This document shows, piece after piece, positions 1 to 7,494 of a stretch of DNA of 64,000 nt. The stretch covers positions 1-64,000 of the forward strand of contig CAIOAN010000008.1 of NCBI GenBank assembly GCA_903855995.1, in the 5' to 3' direction. The stretch's first letter is position 1, and each line of letters starts with the position of its first letter. This DNA comes from an uncultured Opitutia bacterium. GTDB taxonomy: Bacteria; Verrucomicrobiota; Verrucomicrobiia; Opitutales; UBA953. The position numbers and the translations under genes were made by a program. Below the pieces are notes generated by a model, which worked only from the letters and a program-made list of their open reading frames with translations, was not told the origin of the DNA and did no database searches.

Positions 1-2
1 AC

Positions 3-143
3 CTCGCCGGGATGACTCACAAAGATGCCCGCAAGAATCTTGCTATCCTCGAAAAGAAGATATCGCGAGACGAGATCGCTTCTGGTCAACAGCGCACGAA
101 GCAGTTGCAGAAAGAGATCGAGGCGAAGCGGGCGGGCAAGTGA
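3..143 (+). CDS. C-terminal end of a Sel1-like repeat protein (partial)
   Basis: An open frame enters from the left edge and stops at 141-143, leaving 46 residues. The visible part has the shape of the last Sel1-like repeat unit: an Ala-Arg-Lys-Asn-Leu-Ala-x-Leu-Glu-Lys-Lys stretch, a helix resembling the usual T-P-E-Q-I-A-E-A-Q element (here SRDEIASGQQR), and a short basic tail. Sel1 repeats are alpha-helical protein-protein interaction scaffolds, often secreted or periplasmic. The start, any signal peptide and the number of repeats lie outside the window, so only the family is inferred. Confidence 0.55.
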   Translation, partial: LAGMTHKDARKNLAILEKKISRDEIASGQQRTKQLQKEIEAKRAGK

Positions 144-491
144 GGCGGTTCTGTGAGCCCCATTAGACCCCTCTGGCTTGCCCTCAGAGGCGAGATAAGT
201 GCGTGCGTGAGTTTGTCGCAACAGGGTGCTTTTGGAAAGTTGTCTCGTGATTTTCCACCGGGGTGACGTGCCTCGCCCTTGAATGGGGGGCTCAAAAAGA
301 TTCCTTCCGGGGTGCCTCCTGGAGTGGGACCTAAATCGGGACCTTAATAGGACCTTAATCCCGCAAGAAGGGTGCCGAAAGGTGTTCGGAATCCTTAGCA
401 AACTCGCAGATCGGAGGAAAAGCGGACTTAGGCCCCTATTATCAAGGGCTTTTCAATCCGTAAGTCCTTTACTATCAGAGGCAAAAAGGGG
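144..491. other. 348-base gap without a recognisable gene
   Basis: This is the only stretch over 300 bases without a convincing gene. Short open frames exist on both strands (86-295 minus, 283-510 plus), but they lack a family signature and one runs into the tRNA. The gap holds a three-copy 12-base tandem repeat at 326-361. Its right end next to the tRNA carries an A-rich run at 483-487, which reads as T5 downstream of the minus-strand tRNA and may serve as its terminator. I found no copy of the tRNA 3' end here, so no attachment-site duplication. Confidence 0.5.
326..361. repeat. Three-copy 12-base tandem repeat
   Basis: Three consecutive near-identical units can be read: GGGACCTAAATC, GGGACCTTAATA and GGACCTTAATCC. 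They differ by one or two bases. The array lies in the non-coding gap between the Sel1-repeat gene and the tRNA. A function is not evident; it could be a slippage product or a set of binding sites. Confidence 0.55.
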
Positions 492-564
492 TGGGCCCAC
501 CGGGATTTGAACCCAGAACCAAGGAATTATGAGTTCCGTGCTCTAACCGTTGAGCTATAGGCCC
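492..564 (-). tRNA. tRNA-Ile2 (anticodon CAU, lysidine type)
   Basis: A complete 73-nt cloverleaf folds on the minus strand: 7-bp acceptor stem starting GGGCCTA, D arm GCTC/GAGC, anticodon loop CTCATAA, variable loop TGGTT, T arm with TTCAAAT loop, discriminator A. CCA is not encoded. The CAU anticodon would suggest Met, but C4-G69 and C5-G68 in the acceptor stem are the pairs known to mark tRNA-Ile2 for lysidine modification by TilS. The sequence around the anticodon also resembles the E. coli Ile2 gene (ACTCATAAT followed by TTGGT). The top anticodon-stem pair is a C27-U43 mismatch. Elongator tRNA-Met is the alternative. Confidence 0.9.
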
Positions 565-611
565 GTGCGATAGAGATAGGGCGAAAACGGCCCCGAGGGA
601 AGGACGAACGT

Positions 612-2006
612 TTACTTGGCGACGACGTCGATCAGCTGGCTGCGCACGGGCGTGACAGTGGCGCGGTGCTTCTCGACGGCGGCGAGCACGCGGGCGACGT
701 TTTCCGGATGGGCGGCGGAAATCTCGTGGTTCTCCGAAGGGTCGACTTCCAAGTTATAGAGCAATGGTTTCTCGTGGGTGACGGGTTTCTCGCCGTAACC
801 CGCCTGGGTGATGAGGTGAATCTTCCAGGCGCCGAGGCGCGCGGCATAGAGCTGCTCGCCGCGATAGTAACAAAAGACTTCGCGCTCGATGGGTTCACCT
901 TTGAAGAGCAGGCCGGACAGGTCGACGCCGTCCATCGGACGGTCCTTGGGCGTCTCGCCGCCGGCCAACCGTATGAGGGTGGGGAAGAGGTCGAGGGTCG
1001 ACGCGACGTTGCGCTCGACGGTGGGCTTGATCTTGCCGGGCATCCAGAAGATGCCGGGTACACGCATGCCACCTTCCCAGGTGCTACCCTTGCCGTCGCG
1101 CAGCAGGCCGGCGCTGCCACCGGTCTCGGTGCCCATGAGCAGCCATGGGCCGTTATCGCTGGTAAAGACGACGAGCGTGTTGTCGGCCACACCCTGTTCC
1201 TTGAGTGTCTTGAAAATCTCGCCGACGCTCCAGTCAAGCTCTTCGACGACGTCGCCATAGATACCACGAGTACTCTTACCCTTAAAGCGATCCGAGGCGA
1301 ACAGGGGCGTGTGCGGGAAGGTGTGGGCGAAGTAGAGGAAGAAGGGTTTGGCCTTATTCGTACTGATGAATTTCTGGGCCTCCTCGGTGTAGCGGCGGGT
1401 CAGCTGGGTCTGGTCGGCCTTGGGGTCGATGAGTTCATAGCCGCGGAAGAGCGGGGCGTTCCACCAGGCGGCGTCTTGGTCGACGCGTGAGCCAGCCTTA
1501 ACGGGATTGCCCGGCGAGGGGTTCATGTCGTTGGAATGGGGCAGGCCGAAATGGAAATCGAAACCATGCTTTAAGGGATGGTGCTCGGGGTTGTTCGTCC
1601 AGACGCCAAGGTGCCACTTGCCGACCATGCCGGTGGCGTAGCCCTGAGCTTTGAGCGCTTGGGCGATGGTGATTTCCGAGGCCGGAAGACCGCCGGTTGA
1701 GATGCTCCGCAGCACGCGGAATTGATTGTGGGCCATGCCGCTACGGATTGGGTAGCGTCCCGTGAGAATCGAGGCACGGCTCGGGGTGCAGACTTCGGCG
1801 GCGACGTAGAACTGGGTGAAGCGGGCGCCTTCGGCGGCCATCTTGTCGAGGTTCGGGGTGCGAATGATCGGATGTCCGTAGCAACCCAGGTCACCGTAAC
1901 CCAGGTCATCGGCGAGGATGATGACGATATTGGGCTGGGCCGCGGTCGCGACCGTGAAGGCAAGCGGGCAGAGGATGGACAATAATCCAAGCAACAGGGG
2001 GCGCAT
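612..2006 (-). CDS. Secreted formylglycine-dependent sulfatase
   Basis: This 464-residue protein is an arylsulfatase-family (alkaline-phosphatase superfamily) enzyme that hydrolyses sulfate esters, probably of polysaccharides, outside the cytoplasm. A signal peptide covers about residues 1-23. The metal-binding ILADDLGYGD motif follows, then the formylglycine motif CTPSR with the modifiable Cys at about residue 73, KWHLG and the FTSDNGPW block. The start is placed at 2006 because residues 1-12 of the longer frame (to 2042) precede the hydrophobic leader and look like leader RNA. It diverges from the PVC dehydrogenase gene at 2115, which may share its substrate. The maturase that makes formylglycine is not in the window. 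Substrate unknown. Confidence 0.9.
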   Translation of the reverse strand: MRPLLLGLLSILCPLAFTVATAAQPNIVIILADDLGYGDLGCYGHPIIRTPNLDKMAAEGARFTQFYVAAEVCTPSRASILTGRYPIRSGMAHNQFRVLRSISTGGLPASEITIAQALKAQGYATGMVGKWHLGVWTNNPEHHPLKHGFDFHFGLPHSNDMNPSPGNPVKAGSRVDQDAAWWNAPLFRGYELIDPKADQTQLTRRYTEEAQKFISTNKAKPFFLYFAHTFPHTPLFASDRFKGKSTRGIYGDVVEELDWSVGEIFKTLKEQGVADNTLVVFTSDNGPWLLMGTETGGSAGLLRDGKGSTWEGGMRVPGIFWMPGKIKPTVERNVASTLDLFPTLIRLAGGETPKDRPMDGVDLSGLLFKGEPIEREVFCYYRGEQLYAARLGAWKIHLITQAGYGEKPVTHEKPLLYNLEVDPSENHEISAAHPENVARVLAAVEKHRATVTPVRSQLIDVVAK

Positions 2007-2114
2007 TGCCAAGAGAAAGGGGGCAGCGCCGAGGGTTGCCAAGCCGTTTTAGGGTTTTGGGTGCATACGGCTTGCAAGGTCTGAACATTCCTTGAAATTG
2101 GCGGTCTTACCCCC

Positions 2115-4706
2115 ATGCGAAACGCTGTCTTCCTGTCTGCCCTGACTTTTGTCGTGGCTTATGCTGCCGACGAGAAAGCCTATGAGCCCGACTTCACCCC
2201 TCAGCCTGCGGTCAAGGTCCTCTCCCCAGAGGAAGAGCTCAAGACCATCGAACTCCCGGCGGGCTACCGCCTGGAGCTCGTGCTCAGTGAACGCGACGGA
2301 ATTAAGGAGCCAGCCAACCTGACCTTCGACGGTAACGGCCGCATGTACATCGCCGAACTGCGCACTTACATGCAGGACATTGATGGCAACAATGAGCACG
2401 ATCCGATCGGCGTCGTCTCGCGCCACGAGAGCACCAAGCGTGACGGTAATTTCGACAAGCACATTATCTACCGCGACAAGATGCTCCTGCCGCGCATGGT
2501 CCTGCCCCTCGACGACCGCGTGCTCATTAATGAGACCGACACCATGGACATCTTCGTCTATCGCGACTCCAAGGGCGACGGCGTGGCGGACAGCAAGCAG
2601 CTCTGGTATCTCGGCGGCCCCAAGGGCGGTAATCTCGAACACCAGCAGAGCGGCCTGATCTGGACCATGGATAACTGGATCTACCAGACCTATAACGCCT
2701 ATCGCCTGCGCTGGAACGGCGCCAAGGACCCCACCAAAGAAACCATCCCCAACGGTGGCGGCCAGTGGGGCCTCGCCCAGGATGACCAAGGCAAGATTTG
2801 GTGGAGCAACGCCGGCGGCGAGAAAGGCCTCTGGCACTTCCAGACCCCAATCATCTATGGCGCCTATGATATCAAGAATCAGTTCCCGGAGGATTTCATC
2901 CAGGTCTGGCCGAAGCTCGGCATCGCCGACCACCAGGGTGGCGCTGGTCGCACCCGTCTCGATAAGACCCTGAATCACTTCACCGCTTCGTGTGGCCAGG
3001 AAGTCGTTCGCGGCGATCGTCTGCCGGCTGACTTGCGTGGCGATGTCCTAATCTCCGAGCCGGTGGGTCGCCTCATCCGTCGCGCCAAAGTGACGAATGA
3101 CGACGGCATCACGCGTATCACCAATCCGTATGACCACTCTGAGTTCATCCGCTCGAGCGATCCTAATTTCCGTATCGTCAATATGGTCAACGGCCCCGAT
3201 GGCTGCCTGTACCTCGTGGACATGTACCGCGGCATCATCCAGGAAGGCAACTGGGTCAAGGAAGGCAGCTACCTGCGTAAGGTCGTCCAGCAGTATGGCC
3301 TCGATAAGGTCTACGGCCATGGCCGCGTCTGGCGCCTCGTACACCAGGACTTCAAGCCCGGCCCTCAGCCGCGCATGCTGGAAGAAACCCCGGCCCAGCT
3401 CGTCGCGCACCTCTCGCACCCCAATGGCTGGTGGCGCGATACCGCGCAGAAGCTGCTCGTACTCAAAGGCGACAAGTCCGTCGTCCCGGCGCTCACCGAG
3501 CTCGCTCTCAATAGCCCAAATCCGCTCGCTCGCACGCACGCCCTTTGGACGCTCGAAGGCCTCGGCGCCCTCGACGCCAAGACTGTCCGTGCGTTCCTGA
3601 CGGATGCCAATCCTCAGCTCCGCCAGCAAGGTCTCCGCGCGGGAGAATCGCTCGTGCGCGCCGGGGACAAGTCTCTGATTGAAGATTTCGCCAAGCTCGG
3701 CGCCGACAAGGATTCCTCCGTCGTGCTCCAGACCATCATGACCGCCAAGTTGCTTGGCTCAAATGATATCAAGGCCTGGGCGGATAGCTCCAAGTTCATG
3801 CAGAAGACCCTGCTCACCTCGACTTCGAAGGGCGTGAAGGAACTCGGGGCCGTTATCCTCACCGGCAACGAACAAGCCGGCGGTAAGGATTATAGCGGCG
3901 ACGAGAACAAGCTCCTCGTCAAGGGGCAGGAAATCTACCGCGAACTTTGCTTCGCCTGCCACGGTTACGACGGCAAGGGCATGGCCATCGACGGCCCTAA
4001 GCCTGGCATGACCATCGCGCCTCCGCTGGGCGGCTCCAAGACCGTTCGCGGTCACCGTGATGGCGTCGTCCGCGCGCTGCTTAACGGCATGTCCGGCCCC
4101 ATTGGTGGCAAGACCTACGATGCGCAGATGGTGCCCATGGCCATGAACAGTGACGAGTGGATCGCCTCCGTGGCCTCCTACGTCCGTAATTCCTTCGGCA
4201 ACAAGGGAGCCGTCATCACCGCCAAGGATGTCGCTCGTATCCGCGAAGAAGTGAAGACCGTCACCGGTCCGTGGACGAATGAGACCCTCGAGGCGGCTCT
4301 GCCGAAACTGATTCCTGCCTCTAAGGAGTGGAAAGTCTCCGCCAGCGATCAGTCTGAAACTGCCCAGAACGGTTGCGACGCCGATGGTAAGACTCGCTGG
4401 GAAACCAAGTCCGATCAGAAGAAGGGTATGTGGTATCAGATCGAACTCCCGGTCGCCTCCAAGGTCGGCGGCATTCGTATGGATCTCTCCAGCCGCCCCA
4501 GCGCCTTCCCTAAGAACTTCAAGGTCGAGGGCTCGCTCGACGGCAAGAAGTGGTTCGCGCTCGGCAGCACGCACGGGCTCTACTCGGTCTCCGAGGCCTA
4601 CTTCAACGAAGCCAAGGTGACCAAGTTCCTCCGCATCACCCTGAATGACGCCACCAAAGGTCAGCCTTGGGCCATTCAGGAGTTCCAACTGATCGCGCTC
4701 AAGTAA
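2115..4706 (+). CDS. Secreted PVC-type dehydrogenase with cytochrome c and F5/8C domains
   Basis: This is an 863-residue secreted protein of the kind expanded in Planctomycetes and Verrucomicrobia. It has a signal peptide (about 1-18), then a beta-propeller of the membrane-bound-dehydrogenase/sorbosone-dehydrogenase type to about residue 420. HEAT-like helical repeats with many paired Leu/Ala follow to about 590. A class-I cytochrome c domain has haem motif CFACH at residues 612-616. A discoidin-like F5/8C carbohydrate-binding module covers about 725-863. A role in periplasmic or extracellular sugar oxidation with electron transfer to haem is inferred from family knowledge; substrate and partner are unknown. 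It is followed by a strong terminator, so it is probably monocistronic. Confidence 0.85.
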   Translation: MRNAVFLSALTFVVAYAADEKAYEPDFTPQPAVKVLSPEEELKTIELPAGYRLELVLSERDGIKEPANLTFDGNGRMYIAELRTYMQDIDGNNEHDPIGVVSRHESTKRDGNFDKHIIYRDKMLLPRMVLPLDDRVLINETDTMDIFVYRDSKGDGVADSKQLWYLGGPKGGNLEHQQSGLIWTMDNWIYQTYNAYRLRWNGAKDPTKETIPNGGGQWGLAQDDQGKIWWSNAGGEKGLWHFQTPIIYGAYDIKNQFPEDFIQVWPKLGIADHQGGAGRTRLDKTLNHFTASCGQEVVRGDRLPADLRGDVLISEPVGRLIRRAKVTNDDGITRITNPYDHSEFIRSSDPNFRIVNMVNGPDGCLYLVDMYRGIIQEGNWVKEGSYLRKVVQQYGLDKVYGHGRVWRLVHQDFKPGPQPRMLEETPAQLVAHLSHPNGWWRDTAQKLLVLKGDKSVVPALTELALNSPNPLARTHALWTLEGLGALDAKTVRAFLTDANPQLRQQGLRAGESLVRAGDKSLIEDFAKLGADKDSSVVLQTIMTAKLLGSNDIKAWADSSKFMQKTLLTSTSKGVKELGAVILTGNEQAGGKDYSGDENKLLVKGQEIYRELCFACHGYDGKGMAIDGPKPGMTIAPPLGGSKTVRGHRDGVVRALLNGMSGPIGGKTYDAQMVPMAMNSDEWIASVASYVRNSFGNKGAVITAKDVARIREEVKTVTGPWTNETLEAALPKLIPASKEWKVSASDQSETAQNGCDADGKTRWETKSDQKKGMWYQIELPVASKVGGIRMDLSSRPSAFPKNFKVEGSLDGKKWFALGSTHGLYSVSEAYFNEAKVTKFLRITLNDATKGQPWAIQEFQLIALK

Positions 4707-4726
4707 GCACGTCATAATCTCGATTC

Positions 4727-4758
4727 GACAGGGCGACTTCGGTCGCCCTGTCTTATTT
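4727..4758 (+). terminator. Rho-independent terminator after the PVC dehydrogenase gene
   Basis: A perfect 11-bp stem (GACAGGGCGAC, 4727-4737, with its complement at 4742-4752) closed by a TTCG tetraloop is followed by TTATTT. It begins 20 bases after the stop at 4706 and lies just before the next start. Confidence 0.9.
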
Positions 4759-4765
4759 GCAGAAC

Positions 4766-5155
4766 ATGGACCCCGTCCTTCGTACACAGTACAAGCAGGC
4801 CGTCTTTCGCTTCGAACCATTGCCGGTAGGCTGGCCCGCGGAGTTCGCGGTTATCACTGCTTATGATCCGGAGGGCAGGGTGACCGACCCGGCGGATAAT
4901 GAAATTGCCGACCAAGTGCTGGCCGCGGAACTCCGCGGGGCTGGCTACTGCCTGCATCGAATCGTTGGCCAATCTCCAGACGGCACCCACCAGGAGCCCG
5001 GCTGGGCGGTCACAGTGGGGTTGCCTGGAGCGATCGAGTTCGGGCGTCGCTTCGGTCAATTGGCCATCTTTTACATCCGGCAGGGCCGATTGACTCTGGT
5101 GGACTGTGACGATGGAGCGGCCGAAGACCTGGGGCGGGACTTACGTTCGGTCTGA
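4766..5155 (+). CDS. DUF3293 domain protein
   Basis: This 129-residue soluble protein matches the DUF3293 pattern: an N-terminal Arg/Phe-rich strand, an F-A-V-I-T-A-Y-D-P-E-G segment, D-N-E conserved in the next helix, a Gly-rich centre, and an E-P-G-W-A-V-T-V strand (around residues 75-82). No biochemical role is known for the family, and nothing here shows a catalytic centre. A TTG at 4757 is also in frame, but it overlaps the upstream terminator, so the ATG at 4766 is preferred. It stands alone between two larger secreted-protein genes on the same strand. Confidence 0.7.
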   Translation: MDPVLRTQYKQAVFRFEPLPVGWPAEFAVITAYDPEGRVTDPADNEIADQVLAAELRGAGYCLHRIVGQSPDGTHQEPGWAVTVGLPGAIEFGRRFGQLAIFYIRQGRLTLVDCDDGAAEDLGRDLRSV

Positions 5156-5213
5156 CCATTTTCGGGTTGGAACCGGGGGCGATTTCGGGACTCTAACCCC
5201 TAACCCTATCCCC

Positions 5214-6419
5214 ATGAAGCGAATCCTGTCTCTCCTCGCCGTCCTGGCCGCCACCTTCGGTGTCCGCGCAGCTGACGCCCCCGGCCTCGTCAACGGCAAC
5301 CCTCCCGACATCCATACTCTGAAAAGCGGCGATGCTGCTCCTGATTTCACGCTCATCGGCACCGACGGCAAGATGCACAAACTCGCCGAGTACACTGGCG
5401 GCGAAGCCCTCGTGGTGCTTTTTACCTCCAACCACTGCCCGACGTCCCACAGCATCGAGCGTCGACTCCAGAAATTCTACGAAGAATACAAGGCCAAGGG
5501 CGTCAAACTCGTCGCCATCAATCCTAATCACCCGGATGGCCTCAGTAAGGATGAGCTTGGTTACGGCGAATTTGGCGACTCCTACGAGGAGATGAAACCT
5601 TACGCTGAGAAGAATCACTGGACCTTCGACTACCTCTATGACGGCGACAAGCAGATCATCGCGCGCGCCTACGGCTGCCTCGCCACCCCGCACGTCTTCG
5701 TCTTCGATAAGAACCTGAAACTTCGCTACCAGGGCCGCTTTGACGACTCCCGTTTCTACGACGACAGCACCGTGAAATCCAAGGACTGCCAGAACGCCGT
5801 CGACGCCATCCTCGCCGGCAAGCCGGTCGCGCTTGAACTCACCAAACCCATGGGTTGCTCCACTAAGTGGCGCGAAAAGAAGGCCCTGCACGACGCCAAG
5901 CATGATGCGTGGGCCAAGACGCCGGTGGCCGTCGAGATGATCGATAAGGCCGGCATCGCCAAGTTGCGCGCCAACACCACCAACAAATACCGTATCATCA
6001 ATGTATGGGCCACCTGGTGCGCCCCGTGTGTGAAGGAATTCCCCGATCTTGTGGAGATTTCCCGCAAATTCGACATGCGTGATTTCGAATTCGTTTCCAT
6101 CAGCCTCGATAAGCCGGAAGACAAGGCCAAGGCCGAAGCCTTCCTCTTCAAACAGGCCGCTGGCCTGAGCAAAAAGGTGGAAGCCTCGCTTAAGAAGGAA
6201 GGCCGCACCACGAATAGTTACCTCTTCGCCGGCAGCAGTGATGACCTCGCGGCGGCCCTTGATAAGGACATGTCGGGCCCGATTCCTCACACCATCGTCG
6301 TGGCCCCTGGTGGCGAAATTGTCTACCGCCACACCGGCGTGATCGACCTCGCGGAGACCGAGAATGCCATCCTTGATAAGATGAACCGCTTCTACTCGCC
6401 GACGGCGGCGAAGAAGTAA
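5214..6419 (+). CDS. Secreted tandem thioredoxin-fold (redoxin plus TlpA-like) protein
   Basis: This 401-residue exported protein carries two thioredoxin folds. After a signal peptide (about 1-19), an AhpC/TSA-type redoxin covers about 30-200 with the active site NHCPTS (Cys75, CxxS form). A TlpA-like thioredoxin covers about 240-395 with WCAPC (Cys269, Cys272). The first domain could reduce peroxides or act as an isomerase with one Cys, the second as a dithiol reductant; acting as an internal pair is inference. The start at 5214 is chosen because the signal peptide begins there; the upstream extension to 5106 overlaps the previous gene. A terminator follows at 6435. Confidence 0.85.
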   Translation: MKRILSLLAVLAATFGVRAADAPGLVNGNPPDIHTLKSGDAAPDFTLIGTDGKMHKLAEYTGGEALVVLFTSNHCPTSHSIERRLQKFYEEYKAKGVKLVAINPNHPDGLSKDELGYGEFGDSYEEMKPYAEKNHWTFDYLYDGDKQIIARAYGCLATPHVFVFDKNLKLRYQGRFDDSRFYDDSTVKSKDCQNAVDAILAGKPVALELTKPMGCSTKWREKKALHDAKHDAWAKTPVAVEMIDKAGIAKLRANTTNKYRIINVWATWCAPCVKEFPDLVEISRKFDMRDFEFVSISLDKPEDKAKAEAFLFKQAAGLSKKVEASLKKEGRTTNSYLFAGSSDDLAAALDKDMSGPIPHTIVVAPGGEIVYRHTGVIDLAETENAILDKMNRFYSPTAAKK

Positions 6420-6434
6420 GGTTACCTCAAATAG

Positions 6435-6472
6435 AAAAGCCCCGGACGCAGTGATGCGGGCCGGGGCTTTTT
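6435..6472. terminator. Terminator between convergent genes
   Basis: An 11-bp stem AAAAGCCCCGG (6435-6445) pairs with CCGGGGCTTTT (6461-6471) around a 15-base loop, followed by T on the plus strand and A-rich sequence on the other side. It can end both the redoxin gene (plus) and the aspartic-protease-like gene (minus). Confidence 0.85.
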
Positions 6473-6489
6473 GTTATAAAGACCGTCAG

Positions 6490-7233
6490 TCAGGTTGACA
6501 GCCCGATGGTGCGTTCGACCGGATTAAGCCAAATCTTCACACGTGGCATCCACGAAGGGCCGATGATGGCGTCGATGTTCAGGAGGCTCAGGAAGGTATT
6601 CATCGGCACTGGGGCCAGGCCCGCTCCGTGCTGCGCAGGCGCCACCCCAAAACGTTCCACTAAACGGAAGTCCAGGAATTCGAACGGCAGATGGAATGAT
6701 TCAGGGATATCCATCTGACCGAACATCGGGCTGAAATCTTGGAACCCCGCGATCGAAGGTAAACCTGCGGCAAGTGTCCGCTCAGTAATGTAGCCATACT
6801 GCGCCCCCGTATCCCACATCACGCGGGATTTGCGGCCGTTGAGCGTGACCTCAAGCATCGGGATGTCGGACGTCGGTACGAGCGAGTAGGGGGCGACCTT
6901 GAGCCCGGCCGGAGCTTCGTCGCCGGCAGTGAGGCGCTGATTAGCGACATCGAAGAGCAGGGTCGTCTGGGCGAGGTGATCCATGCCAATGAGGGCATCG
7001 ACCTGCACACCGATTTCGGCTGAGAGCTTGTCGAAGGTGAAACCCATGTAGCCACCGCGATGCACCCCGTGGTTCTGGTTCTGCCAAGACAGCCGACCCG
7101 TCATCGAGGCGCTGAAAGGCGCGCCAGTGTCGATGAGGGCCCGCCCCTCGGGCAGGTCGATGAAGAGGTGGCGGTTCAGCAGATACAGGTGGTAAGTGCA
7201 GACCATGGAGCTGATGGAACGTTTATGGCTCAT
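6490..7233 (-). CDS. Retropepsin/pepsin-like aspartic protease homologue with two DTG motifs
   Basis: This 247-residue protein has two copies of the aspartic protease core in one chain. The first has DTGA at residues 35-38 with a LIG motif near 81-83; the second has WDTGA at 140-144 with an IIG motif near 218. In the pepsin/retropepsin fold each DTG supplies one catalytic Asp and each hydrophobic-hydrophobic-Gly supports the psi loop, so the chain could form a pseudo-dimeric active site alone. There is no signal peptide or membrane segment, which suggests the cytoplasm. It is isolated: convergent with the redoxin gene and behind its own AT-rich promoter region. Substrate unknown. Start context is good but no strong Shine-Dalgarno is visible. 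Confidence 0.7.
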   Translation of the reverse strand: MSHKRSISSMVCTYHLYLLNRHLFIDLPEGRALIDTGAPFSASMTGRLSWQNQNHGVHRGGYMGFTFDKLSAEIGVQVDALIGMDHLAQTTLLFDVANQRLTAGDEAPAGLKVAPYSLVPTSDIPMLEVTLNGRKSRVMWDTGAQYGYITERTLAAGLPSIAGFQDFSPMFGQMDIPESFHLPFEFLDFRLVERFGVAPAQHGAGLAPVPMNTFLSLLNIDAIIGPSWMPRVKIWLNPVERTIGLST

Positions 7234-7264
7234 ATTTATTGACAGTGGTGTTAGTAATTAAGGG

Positions 7265-7294
7265 ATAATGTATAAAAAGACAGTTAGGTGTCAA
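7265..7294 (-). promoter_or_regulatory. Putative sigma-70-type promoter of the aspartic-protease-like gene
   Basis: On the minus strand a perfect TTGACA -35 box (plus 7289-7294) is followed 16 bases later by TACATT (7267-7272), or 18 bases later by CATTAT (7265-7270). The start codon is about 35 bases further on. The stretch 7234-7310 is strikingly AT-rich compared with its surroundings. Confidence 0.5.
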
Positions 7295-7302
7295 TATATT
7301 GA
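7291..7302. promoter_or_regulatory. 12-bp perfect palindrome overlapping the -35 box
   Basis: TCAATATATTGA is fully self-complementary and overlaps four bases of the TTGACA box. The position is typical of a repressor operator, but no regulator is adjacent and the function is inferred only from location. Confidence 0.4.
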
Positions 7303-7441
7303 CTGATAGGGAGTCGCTGAGGGGGCTGGTGGGGTTGCCACGGGGTAAGGTGGCATGATACCACGCCCACGCCGGATGCGTGCATTGATAATTATGATGC
7401 TATGCATCGGGCGGCTTAGACCGCCTGGCAGCGATAACGAA

Positions 7442-7473
7442 AGAGGCCTCGGATCGGGTGATCCGAGGCCTCT
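7442..7473 (-). terminator. Hairpin terminator downstream of the carbohydrate gene run
   Basis: A perfect 13-bp stem (AGAGGCCTCGGAT, 7442-7454, complement 7461-7473) with loop CGGGTG lies 22 bases after the minus-strand stop at 7495. A short T-containing tail (TTTCGTT) follows on the minus strand. The T tract is weak but the stem is strong. Confidence 0.75.
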
Positions 7474-7494
7474 GGGAGGCTGCTGGAAGGGTGC

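Noticed and set aside
144-491. Possible integrated element or attachment site next to the tRNA
   Set aside because: No integrase, no repeated tRNA 3' end and no composition break large enough to support it.
2049-2978. 309-residue minus-strand open frame
   Set aside because: It is antisense to the 5' part of the PVC dehydrogenase, which has clear domains and a signal peptide.
3759-4820. 353-residue minus-strand open frame
   Set aside because: It is antisense to the cytochrome c and F5/8C region and crosses the terminator at 4727.
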